Assembly: GCF_042849255.1 (NCBI RefSeq)
Contig: NZ_AP026866.1
Coordinates: 434,001 to 498,000 of the forward strand
DNA from: Oceaniferula spumae
GTDB lineage: Bacteria; Verrucomicrobiota; Verrucomicrobiia; Verrucomicrobiales; Akkermansiaceae
Length of the DNA: 64,000 nt
Direction: 5' to 3'
Made by a program: the position numbers and the translations under genes. Of the stretch, positions 16,982-25,858 are shown piece by piece (the first letter of the stretch is position 1; the number at the start of each line of letters is the position of its first letter). Below the pieces are notes generated by a model. That model did no database searches and had not been told where the DNA came from. It saw only the letters and a list, made by a program, of their open reading frames with translations.

Positions 16982-17854
16982 TTAACCAGGGTTCCAACCA
17001 TCAGGCAAACTCTGCCCCGGAACTATTGGCGTGGACGTGTCCGTCACGCCCCTGCCCCCTCTTTTTTGCCTGAGTCGGTAATCGCACGTCATGCAGCCCT
17101 TGATCTCGTCGCAAACATCGTCTGAGGCCATGACCGTCTCGTATACCTGGCCAGCTTCGTCCGGTGACTCGCAATCCCAGAAGTAAGAAGCCCAAGTCTC
17201 AAAATTGCGCTTATATGCCGGATATATCTCCCCGATGACCGTTAAAAAAGCCGGCTCAGAGGAAGCAGTTCGAAGGCGCAGCCATTGCCCGGCCAGAGGC
17301 GACGGACGGGTTATGATGTCCCTATCTTCAAGAGTCGGCCTGTTAGCCGCCAACCGCTGATATTTGGTTAGTTTGCGGTATGCGGCGCGATACCAGTAAT
17401 GGAAATCACGCTTGTTGTCCGATCCGTAGCGATCTCTGTAGCACCGGTCGTAGAACCCTTCAAAAACCCGGCTCAACGACCGGTTGAGAAACCAGTCTTC
17501 GATGGCAAGCCCGGATAACCGGAGCAATCGTGACTCCTGTTCAATGGGTAACCGGCCGAACAACTCGAAGTAGCCACTGGTCGGCTGCCCCTCTTCAAAC
17601 AGAAAGAATGTGTCAGCTGAATTGTGCCGCTTTTTCGCATTGTATGTATGTGACGCGCATACTCCGTTGTCTACGGAAGATCGCCCGCCTCGTGCTGACG
17701 GCCGGACGTGATCCACCCAATCGGTCTGGACACCGGGCCGTAGCGGCGAATCCAACAACCACAAATTGACCCCTGAAAAGCAGCATGTAGCCCGGTCTCG
17801 GACGAAAATCTTCGCTTTCTGAAGATCTGTGAATTCTGTGCGTGCACGTCTCAC
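16982..17854 (-). CDS. HNH-endonuclease-like protein
   Basis: 290 residues. Residues 15-80 carry an HNH-type core: VRDRATCCFSG, then DWVDHVRPSARGG and DNGVCASHTYNAKKRHN. The remaining 200 residues are unrecognised and contain conserved-looking aromatic motifs (FHYWYRAAYRKL). It stands just beyond the degenerate outermost attC (17871-17985), so it is either the last cassette, having lost its own attC, or the flank into which the array was built. Confidence 0.7.
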   Translation of the reverse strand: MRRARTEFTDLQKAKIFVRDRATCCFSGVNLWLLDSPLRPGVQTDWVDHVRPSARGGRSSVDNGVCASHTYNAKKRHNSADTFFLFEEGQPTSGYFELFGRLPIEQESRLLRLSGLAIEDWFLNRSLSRVFEGFYDRCYRDRYGSDNKRDFHYWYRAAYRKLTKYQRLAANRPTLEDRDIITRPSPLAGQWLRLRTASSEPAFLTVIGEIYPAYKRNFETWASYFWDCESPDEAGQVYETVMASDDVCDEIKGCMTCDYRLRQKRGGRGVTDTSTPIVPGQSLPDGWNPG

Positions 17855-17870
17855 TTCTGTTATTCCTCTC

Positions 17871-17985
17871 TGAGGTAGAGCTCAACCGATTCGTCTAGGG
17901 AAGCCGCCACTGCTTCATGGTTTCTACTCTAAAATGGCTCTGGGCTAGGGAAGGTCAACGGTCGTCAGCACCGCCTAGTTAGGCC
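17871..17985 (-). repeat. attC 1 (outermost, degenerate)
   Basis: Serves the gene at 17998. The inner GTAGAGCTCAACCG and GGTCAACGGTCG arms are kept, but the terminal core has decayed to CTGAGG where others have CTAACG or CGAACG, so the far end is probably inactive. Confidence 0.75.
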
Positions 17986-17997
17986 ACATTATTGAAT

Positions 17998-18534
17998 TCA
18001 CTTTTTCAAGACTGCATCTTTTTTAATATAAATTCTAAACAAGTTAACCGAATTCCCCAATACTGATGTTCGCTCTTCAAGCTTCTGAAAAACTCCCGCA
18101 GTTATGCAGTATTTTCCATTTAACAACTTTGGATCTTCTCGGAAGGATCGATCAGAAATAAGCCTTTTCCAGTCAAATAACTCAATACAGCTACCTAACC
18201 TTTTGTATTCCAGGGATTCTTTACTTTTGTATAGATAACATTTATACACAACCTTACCCTTGTTTTCTCCTTCCTTGATCGTCCCCTCGACAACCTTTAG
18301 AAACCCGTCCATTTGGCCCTCAATTAGACCCCTGTGACCCAAGGTTTCAAATGTGGACCAACTAATTACCTTATGGTGAATCAAGTCGAATTTTTGATCT
18401 GACAAAGGGTATTCCGTAGGTAATGGGTCAATGTAGATACTGCGTAACATATACTCGTCCGAAGTATCGAGTTCGTCATTCTCTGCCAATGTCAGCATCG
18501 AAGCCAGCAAGCTCATTAATATGATTTTTTTCAT
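17998..18534 (-). CDS. cassette: secreted protein, paralogue of the 34299 cassette
   Basis: 178 residues with a signal peptide (MKKIILMSLLASMLTLAEN). The core shares with the 34299 gene the motifs EGQxDGFxKV, GKVV, LYKSKE, YKRLxSC and GKYCIxAGxF, so the two are divergent copies carried on separate cassettes. Three conserved Cys/Trp-rich positions suggest a small stable fold. No known family recognised. Confidence 0.78.
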   Translation of the reverse strand: MKKIILMSLLASMLTLAENDELDTSDEYMLRSIYIDPLPTEYPLSDQKFDLIHHKVISWSTFETLGHRGLIEGQMDGFLKVVEGTIKEGENKGKVVYKCYLYKSKESLEYKRLGSCIELFDWKRLISDRSFREDPKLLNGKYCITAGVFQKLEERTSVLGNSVNLFRIYIKKDAVLKK

Positions 18535-18551
18535 AAGTGTTATTAGTATTA

Positions 18552-18668
18552 CCGAACGTAGAGCTCAACCGCCGCCTGTAAAACAGACATAGGCCAAGCA
18601 TGGTTTTTATCTCTCAAAGGTCTCCGACTACGAGACGGTTAGCTGTCGGATGCAGCGACTTGTTAGCC
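18552..18668 (-). repeat. attC 2 (family A, GCAGCGACTTG variant)
   Basis: Serves the gene at 18673. Shares the GTCGGATGCAGCGACTTGTT arm with sites 3 and 26. Confidence 0.9.
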
Positions 18669-18672
18669 TAAG

Positions 18673-19164
18673 TTATCGATTTCGCTTATCAAACTCATCT
18701 CTTGTAACGCGTTGATATACACCATTAAACTTTGGAGCAAACTTCTTGATCTTTACCTCCTCACAACTCCAATCCACTTCCGGTCCTGAAATGTTGCCTC
18801 CAGTCCATCTGACTACACCATCATTGACGGTCACTAAGTAATTAGCCCCCCCCTCGATATCACTCTTGTAGATCAAATAGATGAACTTATTGGAACTGTC
18901 TGATAGTCGCCAGAGTCCTTTCACGGGTTTTAAGGAAAACGGGCAATACATTCTCTTAACGTGATCTACCATAAACCTCTGCCTCCGATATTGACCGTTA
19001 TTCTTACGCTCAATAATCCAATGTTCGTTATAACCCAGCTCATAACCATTAGTGATCTTCATGGTGCCCCACCAAATACCCACGAATTTGTTCTTCAAGC
19101 CTGCGTCCGCTGATGCGGATGATACTAGGCCGTATAGAAAGATCGTGACTAGGAGGATTTTCAT
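18673..19164 (-). CDS. cassette: secreted protein of unknown function
   Basis: 163 residues, signal peptide MKILLVTIFLYGLVSSASA. The mature part (VGIWWGTMKI, GQYRRQRFMV, GLWRLSDSS) alternates short beta-like segments with aromatic residues, resembling lipocalin-like small secreted domains, but no family can be named. Start chosen at the first Met after the attC core; the frame is open into the attC. Confidence 0.72.
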   Translation of the reverse strand: MKILLVTIFLYGLVSSASADAGLKNKFVGIWWGTMKITNGYELGYNEHWIIERKNNGQYRRQRFMVDHVKRMYCPFSLKPVKGLWRLSDSSNKFIYLIYKSDIEGGANYLVTVNDGVVRWTGGNISGPEVDWSCEEVKIKKFAPKFNGVYQRVTRDEFDKRNR

Positions 19165-19170
19165 ATTATT

Positions 19171-19292
19171 GCCGAACGTATAGCTCAACCGACCGCCCAA
19201 ACCGAATGGGCAAATGTCTGAGCAAAATTAATTGGTGACTACGCCATCGACTCCGAGCAGGTTAGCGGTCGGATGCAGCGACTTGTTCGGCC
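19171..19292 (-). repeat. attC 3 (family A, GCAGCGACTTG variant)
   Basis: Serves the gene at 19262, whose last codons and stop lie inside this site. The central region is diverged and AT-rich. Confidence 0.88.
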
Positions 19293-19726
19293 ACTATCCT
19301 TAGGTTCCGTAGCAAATCGTATATCTTCTCATTGTTCACAGGCGTGTCGATAAACCGATCCTCTGCACTCGAACCATCAACAAATACAGTGACCGGCAAA
19401 GCAAGCTGCTTAAGTCGCTTCAATTCCCTCATACCTAGGCTATCGGGCTCCGTGCAATCATACCATATGCACAAAAACCGTGATCCCTTCAGGATCTCCA
19501 TACTGGTCTCATCCTCGAAAACCTTACGATGAATCTGCCCAGTCAGATCCCAATCAGAGACAAACAGGGCTAGAATCGGACGCCCGGGCTGCATCTCCTT
19601 ATACTCCTCTAAACCGTAGGTCGCTTCATGCCATTCAATGTTAACCGAAGCTTCTTCCTTGGCAGCATTACGCGTGCAACCACACGAAACGAGAGCGATC
19701 ACAGATATCATTATCCAACACTTCAT
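19262..19726 (-). CDS. cassette: thioredoxin-fold lipoprotein lacking the CxxC site
   Basis: 154 residues. Lipoprotein signal with lipobox around VSCGCTRN. The mature part reads like a thioredoxin fold: PILALFVSDWDLTGQIHRK, FLCIWYDCTEP and the cis-Pro strand LPVTVFVDG. The position of the usual CxxC is DWDLTGQ, so ordinary disulphide chemistry is unlikely. The last ten or so residues (VAEQVAASDR) are encoded by the attC. Confidence 0.75.
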   Translation of the reverse strand: MKCWIMISVIALVSCGCTRNAAKEEASVNIEWHEATYGLEEYKEMQPGRPILALFVSDWDLTGQIHRKVFEDETSMEILKGSRFLCIWYDCTEPDSLGMRELKRLKQLALPVTVFVDGSSAEDRFIDTPVNNEKIYDLLRNLRIVAEQVAASDR

Positions 19727-19735
19727 ATTATTATT

Positions 19736-19852
19736 GGCTAACGTAGAGCTTAACCGCGCGGTGTAAAATAGTTTCGCAATCATTCACATCCTTGCCTCTC
19801 AACAGCTCCTGGCTAGGAACGGTATCGCGTCGGATGAAGCGCCTTGTTAGCC
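19736..19852 (-). repeat. attC 4 (family A1)
   Basis: Serves the gene at 19857. Carries the CGCGCGGTGTAAAA arm and GGTATCGCGTCGGATGAAG arm. Confidence 0.92.
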
Positions 19853-19856
19853 CGAA

Positions 19857-20417
19857 TTATTCGTATTTGGCGAAAAATCTCGCCACTTTGGTTATATCCT
19901 CATTGGTGCCACCAAACGATAACACACCATCATCCATGTATCTCAACCAGAAATGATTTGAGAGGTCGCCAACTCTAGACTTTACCTTCTTAGATATTCC
20001 ATCTGTAGTCTCTATCTTCGAAGCTCTCAATCTCTTCAGAGTGTCATCGTTCAACTTTAGTATTCGGGAATAAATCGGAGTGACTTCTATTCCTCTATCC
20101 GAGTCTTTCAATGCGACTTTCATCCCTGCGCGTTCAAACGCCAAACGTATAACATCTTCATATGAAGGCTTGTCCTCTGCAGGTATACGGACTCGAATCT
20201 GTTTATCAAATATCTGATCAGATATTATCCCCATATATATATAGGAAATGGTTTTCTTCCCTTGTCCTTCTGACCAGCCTTGAATCCGCGGAAGGAATTC
20301 ACGTAGCGTGGTGTTTCTCGCTGTCCCCGTCCAAGGCACCTTCGATTCCAATATCTGTGCAGGGAGATGCCCCAGTGCACTGAACATTAATGTAATAACG
20401 AGCAGATGTGTTTTCAT
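19857..20417 (-). CDS. cassette: secreted protein with STN-like layout
   Basis: 186 residues, signal peptide MKTHLLVITLMFSALGHLPA. The pattern of a short beta-alpha-beta domain (RIPAEDKPSYEDVIRLAFER, GMKVALKDSDRGIEVTP) recalls secretin/TonB short N-terminal (STN) domains; the 40517 cassette has a similar layout (VALSYAADIGGYEFLFQN). The homology is suggestive only. Soluble periplasmic location predicted. Confidence 0.68.
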   Translation of the reverse strand: MKTHLLVITLMFSALGHLPAQILESKVPWTGTARNTTLREFLPRIQGWSEGQGKKTISYIYMGIISDQIFDKQIRVRIPAEDKPSYEDVIRLAFERAGMKVALKDSDRGIEVTPIYSRILKLNDDTLKRLRASKIETTDGISKKVKSRVGDLSNHFWLRYMDDGVLSFGGTNEDITKVARFFAKYE

Positions 20418-20426
20418 ATTATTATT

Positions 20427-20552
20427 GGCTAACGTCATAAGACACCCATCCACTACCGGGGGCGCGCTCTGACTTCGGGGTTAAGGGTTGGAATGGTCAT
20501 TCAGATTTCGACTCGGGGCGGGTAGCAGGTTGGTGTGCGCTGCCTTGTTCGC
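20427..20552 (-). repeat. attC 5 (family B)
   Basis: Serves the gene at 20481. Plus strand starts CTAACGTCATAAGACACCC and ends CTGCCTTGTTCGC, clearly different from family A inside the cores. Confidence 0.92.
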
Positions 20553-20942
20553 TTTTGTTTGTGATGGCGTTACGCTTTGAGCACGGATCAGCATGACTTC
20601 TCCGGTAATCACCCAGCCGCCCTCAGTCTCACGTGCGACGCCGACAACTTTGTGGCCTAGAAATGCGTTGATCTTCCAGTCTCGCTTCACGCTCATGGGA
20701 ACCGCCCCACGTCGGATGTAAAGCTCAACCTGCGCACCGTCAGAGTCTGTTCCAGCTACGCCACGCGGAATACCTGGCGGCTCCTCAATCACTGTTAAAT
20801 GATCTTTGCTCATTCCGAATGCCTTAATTGCATCAGCTACAGATGAATCCACGAGTGATGAATCATCTCTTTCGATTGGCGGACGTGTATTGCAAGCTGT
20901 CAGAAAGAGAATCAGCATGAACGATTGATAGAGGGTATTCAT
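20481..20942 (-). CDS. cassette: lipoprotein of unknown function with attC-encoded tail
   Basis: 153 residues. Lipobox in LILFLTACNT. The central region (PPGIPRGVAGTDSDGAQVEL, GHKVVGVARETEGGWVITGE) looks like a small beta domain. No stop is met before attC 5, so the last 24 or so residues, including TNLLPAPSRNLNDHSNP, come from the recombination site. Confidence 0.68.
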   Translation of the reverse strand: MNTLYQSFMLILFLTACNTRPPIERDDSSLVDSSVADAIKAFGMSKDHLTVIEEPPGIPRGVAGTDSDGAQVELYIRRGAVPMSVKRDWKINAFLGHKVVGVARETEGGWVITGEVMLIRAQSVTPSQTKANKAAHTNLLPAPSRNLNDHSNP

Positions 20943-20947
20943 TATTT

Positions 20948-21054
20948 AGCTAACGTTTGAGGCCAGCCACCAGCTACTGGGGGCGCACCTCCGATTCAGT
21001 TTGAGGCTTCGACTCCGGAGCGGCAGCGGGTTGGTCAGCGCCGTCTTGTTCGCT
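20948..21054 (-). repeat. attC 6 (family B, short)
   Basis: Serves the gene at 20974. Shorter than other B sites; the core ends GTCTTGTTCGC. Confidence 0.85.
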
Positions 21055-22248
21055 GCTTCGGTTTTGCTCGATCACGGGGTCGAGATACTCGGCGTTTGGT
21101 TCAGCATCTTGAAGCATTGCTATGCATGCTTCGCGACCAAGTTCTTCGGGTAGCTTTGCAGCCTGCGCCAAGAGAGATGCGCGTACCCCGCCGCCAGCAA
21201 CAAAATAGGCGTCGCGCTTCGTAAGAAATACATCGGCACCGTGTAGCACTGCCGCCCCAAATCCCTTCCTCTTGAGCCCATTGTAGGACTTCATCCAACG
21301 CCAAGCACCAGGGAGATCCCTAGCGGCCCAGTATCCCGCAGCACTTCCGAGGCCGTTTCGGATCTTCCTATCCTTTTGATCGTCTCGATACGACCAGTTC
21401 AATCCCTCGATGTCGGACTCTAAAAACCAGCGTTCTGCCGCCTCTGCATCATCTTGAAGCCATCGCCCCATCAGAGCCGTGCGAATCTCTGAATGGAGCC
21501 ACCAACCGTGCCGCCATTCTCGCTCAAGCAGTTGATTCACCTCCTTGCGCCAATCTCGACCACGTGGAGCGGATCTGAGGTATCCTCCCAGCATGCTTGC
21601 GACAATCATCTCTTCGTAGTCATCGGAGCGGAAGCTGATGAGCTCATTGAATGCTCGATCCGGATCGACCTTAGCGAGATGCTCGCAAAGAACGCGGTAA
21701 AAGGCGCAAACAAAGTCATCTATCACCAATGAGTTCGATAAGGAACCTTTCCTGTCCTTGAAGGATTCCCATGCGACCTTTGGATCAACTTCTGACCAGC
21801 CCTCAATCGCACCCAAATACATCTCAAAGACGTATTCTTGCATCGCCTCACCAGGCCCTCCTTCAAGGCCGGTTCCAGCGAGCTTGATCTCATCGGCGTT
21901 CTTATCTTCAAATGCACGAACCGCCCTCAACGCTCCGGAAGGGTCGAATCTCGCCCACATCCGGTATGCTTCCCTCTCGCACTCAAACCCAATATTCTGA
22001 GCGACAAGACGGATCTCATCCTCACTCAGGGACTCAAAAATCTGTCGGATAGTGGCATCATACGCCTCGCGACTCTCTTCTGGCTTGCTACACCATAGGT
22101 CGTAAGCCGCCTCGATACGCTTCTCGATCCTCGCAAGTGATTGCTCCTCGGCAGTCGGCAGCTTCTGCTCACATGGAGCAAGACACGTTACGGCAAGCAT
22201 CACCCCGATTACGAGAGCGACATTCTTCAACTTGTGATGGCGAGGCAT
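20974..22248 (-). CDS. cassette: large secreted helical protein
   Basis: 424 residues, the longest cassette product. Signal peptide (VALVIGVMLAVTCLAPCEQ). The mature protein is almost all helical with recurring WAxxDPxxA-like units (MWARFDPSGALRAVRAF, EVDPKVAWESF, KVDPDRAFNEL, WAARDLPGAWRWM), like the helical-repeat secreted proteins common in Verrucomicrobiota. The C-terminal tail beyond SSEQDGADQP is attC-encoded. Function unknown. Confidence 0.75.
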   Translation of the reverse strand: MPRHHKLKNVALVIGVMLAVTCLAPCEQKLPTAEEQSLARIEKRIEAAYDLWCSKPEESREAYDATIRQIFESLSEDEIRLVAQNIGFECEREAYRMWARFDPSGALRAVRAFEDKNADEIKLAGTGLEGGPGEAMQEYVFEMYLGAIEGWSEVDPKVAWESFKDRKGSLSNSLVIDDFVCAFYRVLCEHLAKVDPDRAFNELISFRSDDYEEMIVASMLGGYLRSAPRGRDWRKEVNQLLEREWRHGWWLHSEIRTALMGRWLQDDAEAAERWFLESDIEGLNWSYRDDQKDRKIRNGLGSAAGYWAARDLPGAWRWMKSYNGLKRKGFGAAVLHGADVFLTKRDAYFVAGGGVRASLLAQAAKLPEELGREACIAMLQDAEPNAEYLDPVIEQNRSSEQDGADQPAAAPESKPQTESEVRPQ

Positions 22249-22266
22249 TGACGGGAGTTTTTTCAG

Positions 22267-22392
22267 CGAACGTCAAAGCTGACCCAGACCTGACCTGAGG
22301 GCGAGCGTTGATTCCGGGTTAATGGTTTGAGTTGTCATAGCGCTTTCGACTCGCAGCGGGTCAGGTCTTGGTGTCCAGCGTCTTGTTAGCCG
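22267..22392 (-). repeat. attC 7 (family B, diverged)
   Basis: Serves the gene at 22273. Core GCGAACGTC and GTCTTGTTAGC kept; arms replaced by a matching pair (GACCCAGACCTGACC and GGGTCAGGTC) that still pair with each other, a sign of selection on structure. Confidence 0.88.
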
Positions 22393-22956
22393 TTGTTGGT
22401 GTGCCGTGTTGGTGGTGGCAGAACGTTCCCCTCTGGATCCGCATCGGCATTGAAGGAGGTATCCGCAAACATCACCTTCATTCAAGAGTGGAGTCACGGC
22501 AAGATACTCGTCGCATGGGAAGAAGGCGAACACCCGTGATGACGCTCCTCCCGGAACACTCAGTTGCTCTGTATGAGTCGATGAAAATCCATCTGCGAAA
22601 CGATTCCAAAGTGTTTCGTTATCCGATCCACGGTCGAAGTCTGCTTCGTCGAAATACTCACGCATATCAGACAAGTGGCTTCGCTCAGAGACCACGGCCC
22701 CACCATGGGTTTCAATGCTGACTCCGGTGCGGCGATTCGAGGTATCTTCCTCGAACGACTGGGTATCCACGTGGAGAACCCGAATCTCTGCGACCCCGTG
22801 ATAGTCTTCAAGGCTGCTTGGCGTCGCCTCGAACCGGTAAATCCCAGGACGATCAATCGGAAGCGAATAGATGTCCGCAGCCAGTCCGGGATGCCCGCTC
22901 AGACCGATTTCCTTGTCGAGTCGCATCTCAACGACATCTGATTGCGGCTCCTCCAT
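22273..22956 (-). CDS. cassette: soluble protein of unknown function
   Basis: About 227 residues if started at the Met preceding EEPQSDVVEM; a Met ten codons later is also possible. No signal peptide. Acidic, with a beta-rich N-terminal half (RPGIYRFEATPSSLEDYHG, VAEIRVLHVD). About 39 C-terminal residues (from RLTRRWTPRP on) lie in attC 7. No family recognised. Confidence 0.55.
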   Translation of the reverse strand: MEEPQSDVVEMRLDKEIGLSGHPGLAADIYSLPIDRPGIYRFEATPSSLEDYHGVAEIRVLHVDTQSFEEDTSNRRTGVSIETHGGAVVSERSHLSDMREYFDEADFDRGSDNETLWNRFADGFSSTHTEQLSVPGGASSRVFAFFPCDEYLAVTPLLNEGDVCGYLLQCRCGSRGERSATTNTAHQQRLTRRWTPRPDPLRVESAMTTQTINPESTLALRSGLGQL

Positions 22957-22962
22957 TTCTTC

Positions 22963-23089
22963 GGCTAACGTCATAAGACACCCATCCGCTACCGGGGGCG
23001 CGCTCTGACTTCAGGGTTAAAGGTTGGAATGGTCATTCAGATTTCGACTCGGGGCGGGTAGTGGATTGGTGTGCTCTGCCTTGTTCGGC
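22963..23089 (-). repeat. attC 8 (family B)
   Basis: Serves the gene at 23033. Close to the family B consensus. Confidence 0.92.
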
Positions 23090-23578
23090 ATTGTTGGTCA
23101 AAGTGCTGACTGGCCAAAGATCTCTAGTAATCATAGGATACAATGGCCAATCCAGGTGCCATGCAGTGGAACCATCTTCTCTGTGAATTTGCAAACGGCC
23201 TTCCGACTCCGTTAGCCTCAGCGTAGGCCAATCGGTTGTATATCCTCGCTTATCGATTTCTGGAGCATCAATCTGGTCAAAAGTAATATCTAATAGGGAG
23301 TCATCCTTCAGGCGAAAAGATCCGTGTGCAAAAACAAAGTTGTATCCCATTGTGTCGAGATTCACCTTGCCTTCTTTCTGGAAGGTCAGACGAAAATGAG
23401 CAGTATGATTTCGTTCCATGCCATTCCAGCCATGGAAGGTGACCTCGCCGTTCTCTTTGATCATTCTTTCAAGGCTCATGGTAGGGGAGGTCTTCACCCC
23501 TTCTTGAGAAGGGCGCTCGGATTCACGGCATCCACTAATGAGGAGCATCGCCCAGAGTGCTATTGACCGCGTAATCAT
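23033..23578 (-). CDS. cassette: lipoprotein of unknown function with attC-encoded tail
   Basis: 181 residues from MITRSIALWAMLLISGCRES, which has a good lipobox (LLISGC). The frame is open far upstream through attC 9 but that is not part of the gene. Beta-rich mature domain (EVTFHGWNG, AHFRLTFQKEGKVNLD, LLDITFDQIDAPEI). The tail from AEQGRAHQSTTRPESKSE is attC-encoded and almost identical to the tail of the 42731 gene. Confidence 0.72.
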   Translation of the reverse strand: MITRSIALWAMLLISGCRESERPSQEGVKTSPTMSLERMIKENGEVTFHGWNGMERNHTAHFRLTFQKEGKVNLDTMGYNFVFAHGSFRLKDDSLLDITFDQIDAPEIDKRGYTTDWPTLRLTESEGRLQIHREDGSTAWHLDWPLYPMITRDLWPVSTLTNNAEQGRAHQSTTRPESKSE

Positions 23579-23583
23579 ATCTT

Positions 23584-23700
23584 GCCGAACGTAGAGATCA
23601 ACCGCGCCGTGTAAACCAGATTTGCAACCATTCACATTCTTAGCTCTCAATGGTTTCTGGCTGTGGACGGTATCGCGTCGGATGCATCGCCTTGTTGGAT
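23584..23700 (-). repeat. attC 9 (family A1)
   Basis: Serves the cassette 23701-24177. Core ends CTTGTTGGAT. Confidence 0.9.
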
Positions 23701-23738
23701 CCGATTCGCCCCACGCTCTCACCGGAATCAGTACCAGA

Positions 23739-24014
23739 TCACCAAGCTCGTGTAAAGGAAGGCGCACCACGCCGAAAAACTTGCCGGAGTAAAACCGTGG
23801 TCGACACCCTACCGGTGGCAAAAACGTCGATCCACCTCGAAGCATCGTCACGCCGCTCACAGCGCAACACCGCGTGGCCTCGTCGCAACAGTGGCCAGCG
23901 GAGCAGCGGAATGGACATGTCTCTGGAGTTTACGGAAGAGTCTTGTTCATGCAGCTGCGGAGCGTAACCAAACACCGCACCATCGCCACCGACGAAAATT
24001 ATTGTTCGTTCCAT
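23739..24014 (-). CDS. cassette: doubtful small protein
   Basis: 91 residues, starting MERTIIFVGGDGAVFGYAPQ. It is the only minus-strand frame of any size in this cassette, but it leaves about 160 bases upstream unused, which no other cassette does, and the C-terminal half is Arg-rich with weak protein character. The cassette may be non-coding or decayed. Confidence 0.3.
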   Translation of the reverse strand: MERTIIFVGGDGAVFGYAPQLHEQDSSVNSRDMSIPLLRWPLLRRGHAVLRCERRDDASRWIDVFATGRVSTTVLLRQVFRRGAPSFTRAW

Positions 24015-24177
24015 GCTCTCGCACAGTCGCCAAGGATCAGTATGAACTCACATGACGGCTATCTCAAATCTCGACCCAGCGGGAAACTACGACCAATAGG
24101 CGGCATGTGAGGTCATTCTGATCCTCCATTCACCGATCCCCTGCTTCACCACCGCAGCCCGGGATTCTTTTTATTAT

Positions 24178-24295
24178 TATCCAACGTAGAGCTCAACCGC
24201 GCGATGTAAAACAGTTTCCAATCATTAACGGCTTTAGCTCAAAATGGTTTCTGGCTCACGGACGGTATCGCGTCGGATGAAGCGCCTTGTTAGAC
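24178..24295 (-). repeat. attC 10 (family A1)
   Basis: Serves the gene at 24296. Core variant CCAACG at the plus-strand start. Confidence 0.9.
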
Positions 24296-24712
24296 TTATT
24301 TTTTTGCCCGGCTTTCATTGACGAGCCCCTCCAAATTGATCTGCCGCTCCTTTCTGTTTTTATTCGTTAATGCCTCAGAACGTGCTGATGTTCGTAATAC
24401 TAAATTGAGAGTCAAACCTTTCAACATTGATTTTGGAATTGTAAAGGTAGCTTGTGGTGTACTTCTCGTCACAGGCACATTTAAACTTGGCCCAACTAAT
24501 CGAGCAGAATGTAAAATCTCTATATCGCTAGTTGGCCATAAATCCTCAATCTTAGTTCTGTGTGGATACTGAGGTGAAATAATAGTAAATACGACAGCAT
24601 CTCCCTTAACGTTTGCTAATACTTTTACTGACGTTTCGCCCTCAACTTTCTCGTCTGCTGCAAAAATGGCGATTGGTAGTGCAAACATTAAAATTAGTAT
24701 AGCGGTTTTCAT
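24296..24712 (-). CDS. cassette: secreted protein of unknown function
   Basis: 138 residues, signal peptide MKTAILILMFALPIAIFAA. Mature part contains a beta-sandwich-like pattern (VKVLANVKGDAVVFTIISP) and ends in a Lys/Arg-rich tail. The upstream open frame passes through attC 11 and is not part of the gene. Confidence 0.72.
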   Translation of the reverse strand: MKTAILILMFALPIAIFAADEKVEGETSVKVLANVKGDAVVFTIISPQYPHRTKIEDLWPTSDIEILHSARLVGPSLNVPVTRSTPQATFTIPKSMLKGLTLNLVLRTSARSEALTNKNRKERQINLEGLVNESRAKK

Positions 24713-24727
24713 TGGTTTCTTATTCTT

Positions 24728-24843
24728 GTCTAACGTAGAGCTCAACCGCGCCGTGTAAAACAGATTCGCACCATTAATATCTTTAGCTCTGCAAGTTCCT
24801 CGGACAACGAACGGTATCGCGTCGGATGAAGCGCCTTGTTCGG
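24728..24843 (-). repeat. attC 11 (family A1)
   Basis: Serves the gene at 24849. Confidence 0.92.
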
Positions 24844-24848
24844 CCACA

Positions 24849-25244
24849 TTATGGTTGTTCGGTAGCATCACCATGATGCTTGCTTAGTGTGTATCGCAAT
24901 ACAACACGATTACCATCAGCAGAGGCTATTCCGTTATCGTCTATCAGCTTCTGGGATTGCGCGATCACCTCCCCCAAATATTGACCAACAGGTTCCAAAT
25001 GCTCATCTTCCAGAAGATCGTTCCAAAACTGAAAATTAACATCGCCTGAAAAATTAGTAGTAACCCAATTCTCAGCATGGGAATCTAAAATGGTGGCGAT
25101 ATGCTCCGTTATTATTTCGGAACTATCAATACTCAGATACGTTATATAGCGTAATTGATTCTTACCTTCCATCTCGAGAAGGAGTCCATTCGGAATATGG
25201 AAATCAGATTTCTTCTTACTGAATAGTCGTTTGATAAATGACAT
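24849..25244 (-). CDS. cassette: soluble protein of unknown function
   Basis: 131 residues, no signal peptide. The N-terminus is basic (MSFIKRLFSKKKSDF), the remainder acidic with YITYLSIDSSEIITEHIATI and VNFQFWNDLLED. No family recognised. Unusually for the array about 80 bases separate its start from the attC core upstream. Confidence 0.65.
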   Translation of the reverse strand: MSFIKRLFSKKKSDFHIPNGLLLEMEGKNQLRYITYLSIDSSEIITEHIATILDSHAENWVTTNFSGDVNFQFWNDLLEDEHLEPVGQYLGEVIAQSQKLIDDNGIASADGNRVVLRYTLSKHHGDATEQP

Positions 25245-25325
25245 CTTTGTTATAATTAGGTTGCTGGATTCTCTATCTGGTTATGCTGGCCAAGGAAAGG
25301 TTGAACTGAATTATTTCTTATTATT

Positions 25326-25443
25326 GCCGAACGTAGAGCTCAACCGCCGGTGTGACAAGGTCCAAGGCTGTGGGTGGTTGATTCCGCGAAATGGTTCCTG
25401 GCTAAGTACGGTTAACGGTCGGATGAAGCGCCTTGTTCGGCCT
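25326..25443 (-). repeat. attC 12 (family A2)
   Basis: Serves the gene at 25442, whose TAG stop is formed at the site boundary. Carries the GCCGGTGTGACAAGG and GGTTAACGGTCGG arms. Confidence 0.92.
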
Positions 25444-25849
25444 ATCTTATCTTCGGCATCGTAACCCACTCTCCTTCAAGGAAACGATACCACGCCATAT
25501 GTGAATCTCCTCCTCCCTTACTGTGCACCACAATATCTCGTAACGTGAACTTCTCATTCCTGTGCTGCCAATCAAATCTGCCATCTGTAACAGTCATCAT
25601 CAAATCAGAATCAGTATTCTTATCTTTATGCATCTTGAGAGTGAACCCTCTATTGGCAAGGTCACCTACCGACGGAATAATGTGGGCATCTGGGAAATGC
25701 ACTCTCACTAACCTGACCAATTCATCCTGCCTGATTGCGCCTGGCTTAAGGGAAGCTAGAACTTGCTTAATCTTAGGGATGCTCTCTGGCTTTGGAGCTG
25801 CTAATACAGGCATCGTGATCGTGAAAATCAGCAGTAGAATGTGTTTCAT
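25442..25849 (-). CDS. cassette: secreted protein of unknown function
   Basis: 135 residues, signal peptide MKHILLLIFTITMPVLAAP. Alpha/beta mature domain (RQDELVRLVRVHFPDAHIIP, MMTVTDGRFDWQHRNE). No family recognised. Preceded by the standard CAATAATAAT leader directly after the attC core. Confidence 0.72.
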   Translation of the reverse strand: MKHILLLIFTITMPVLAAPKPESIPKIKQVLASLKPGAIRQDELVRLVRVHFPDAHIIPSVGDLANRGFTLKMHKDKNTDSDLMMTVTDGRFDWQHRNEKFTLRDIVVHSKGGGDSHMAWYRFLEGEWVTMPKIR

Positions 25850-25858
25850 ATTATTATT

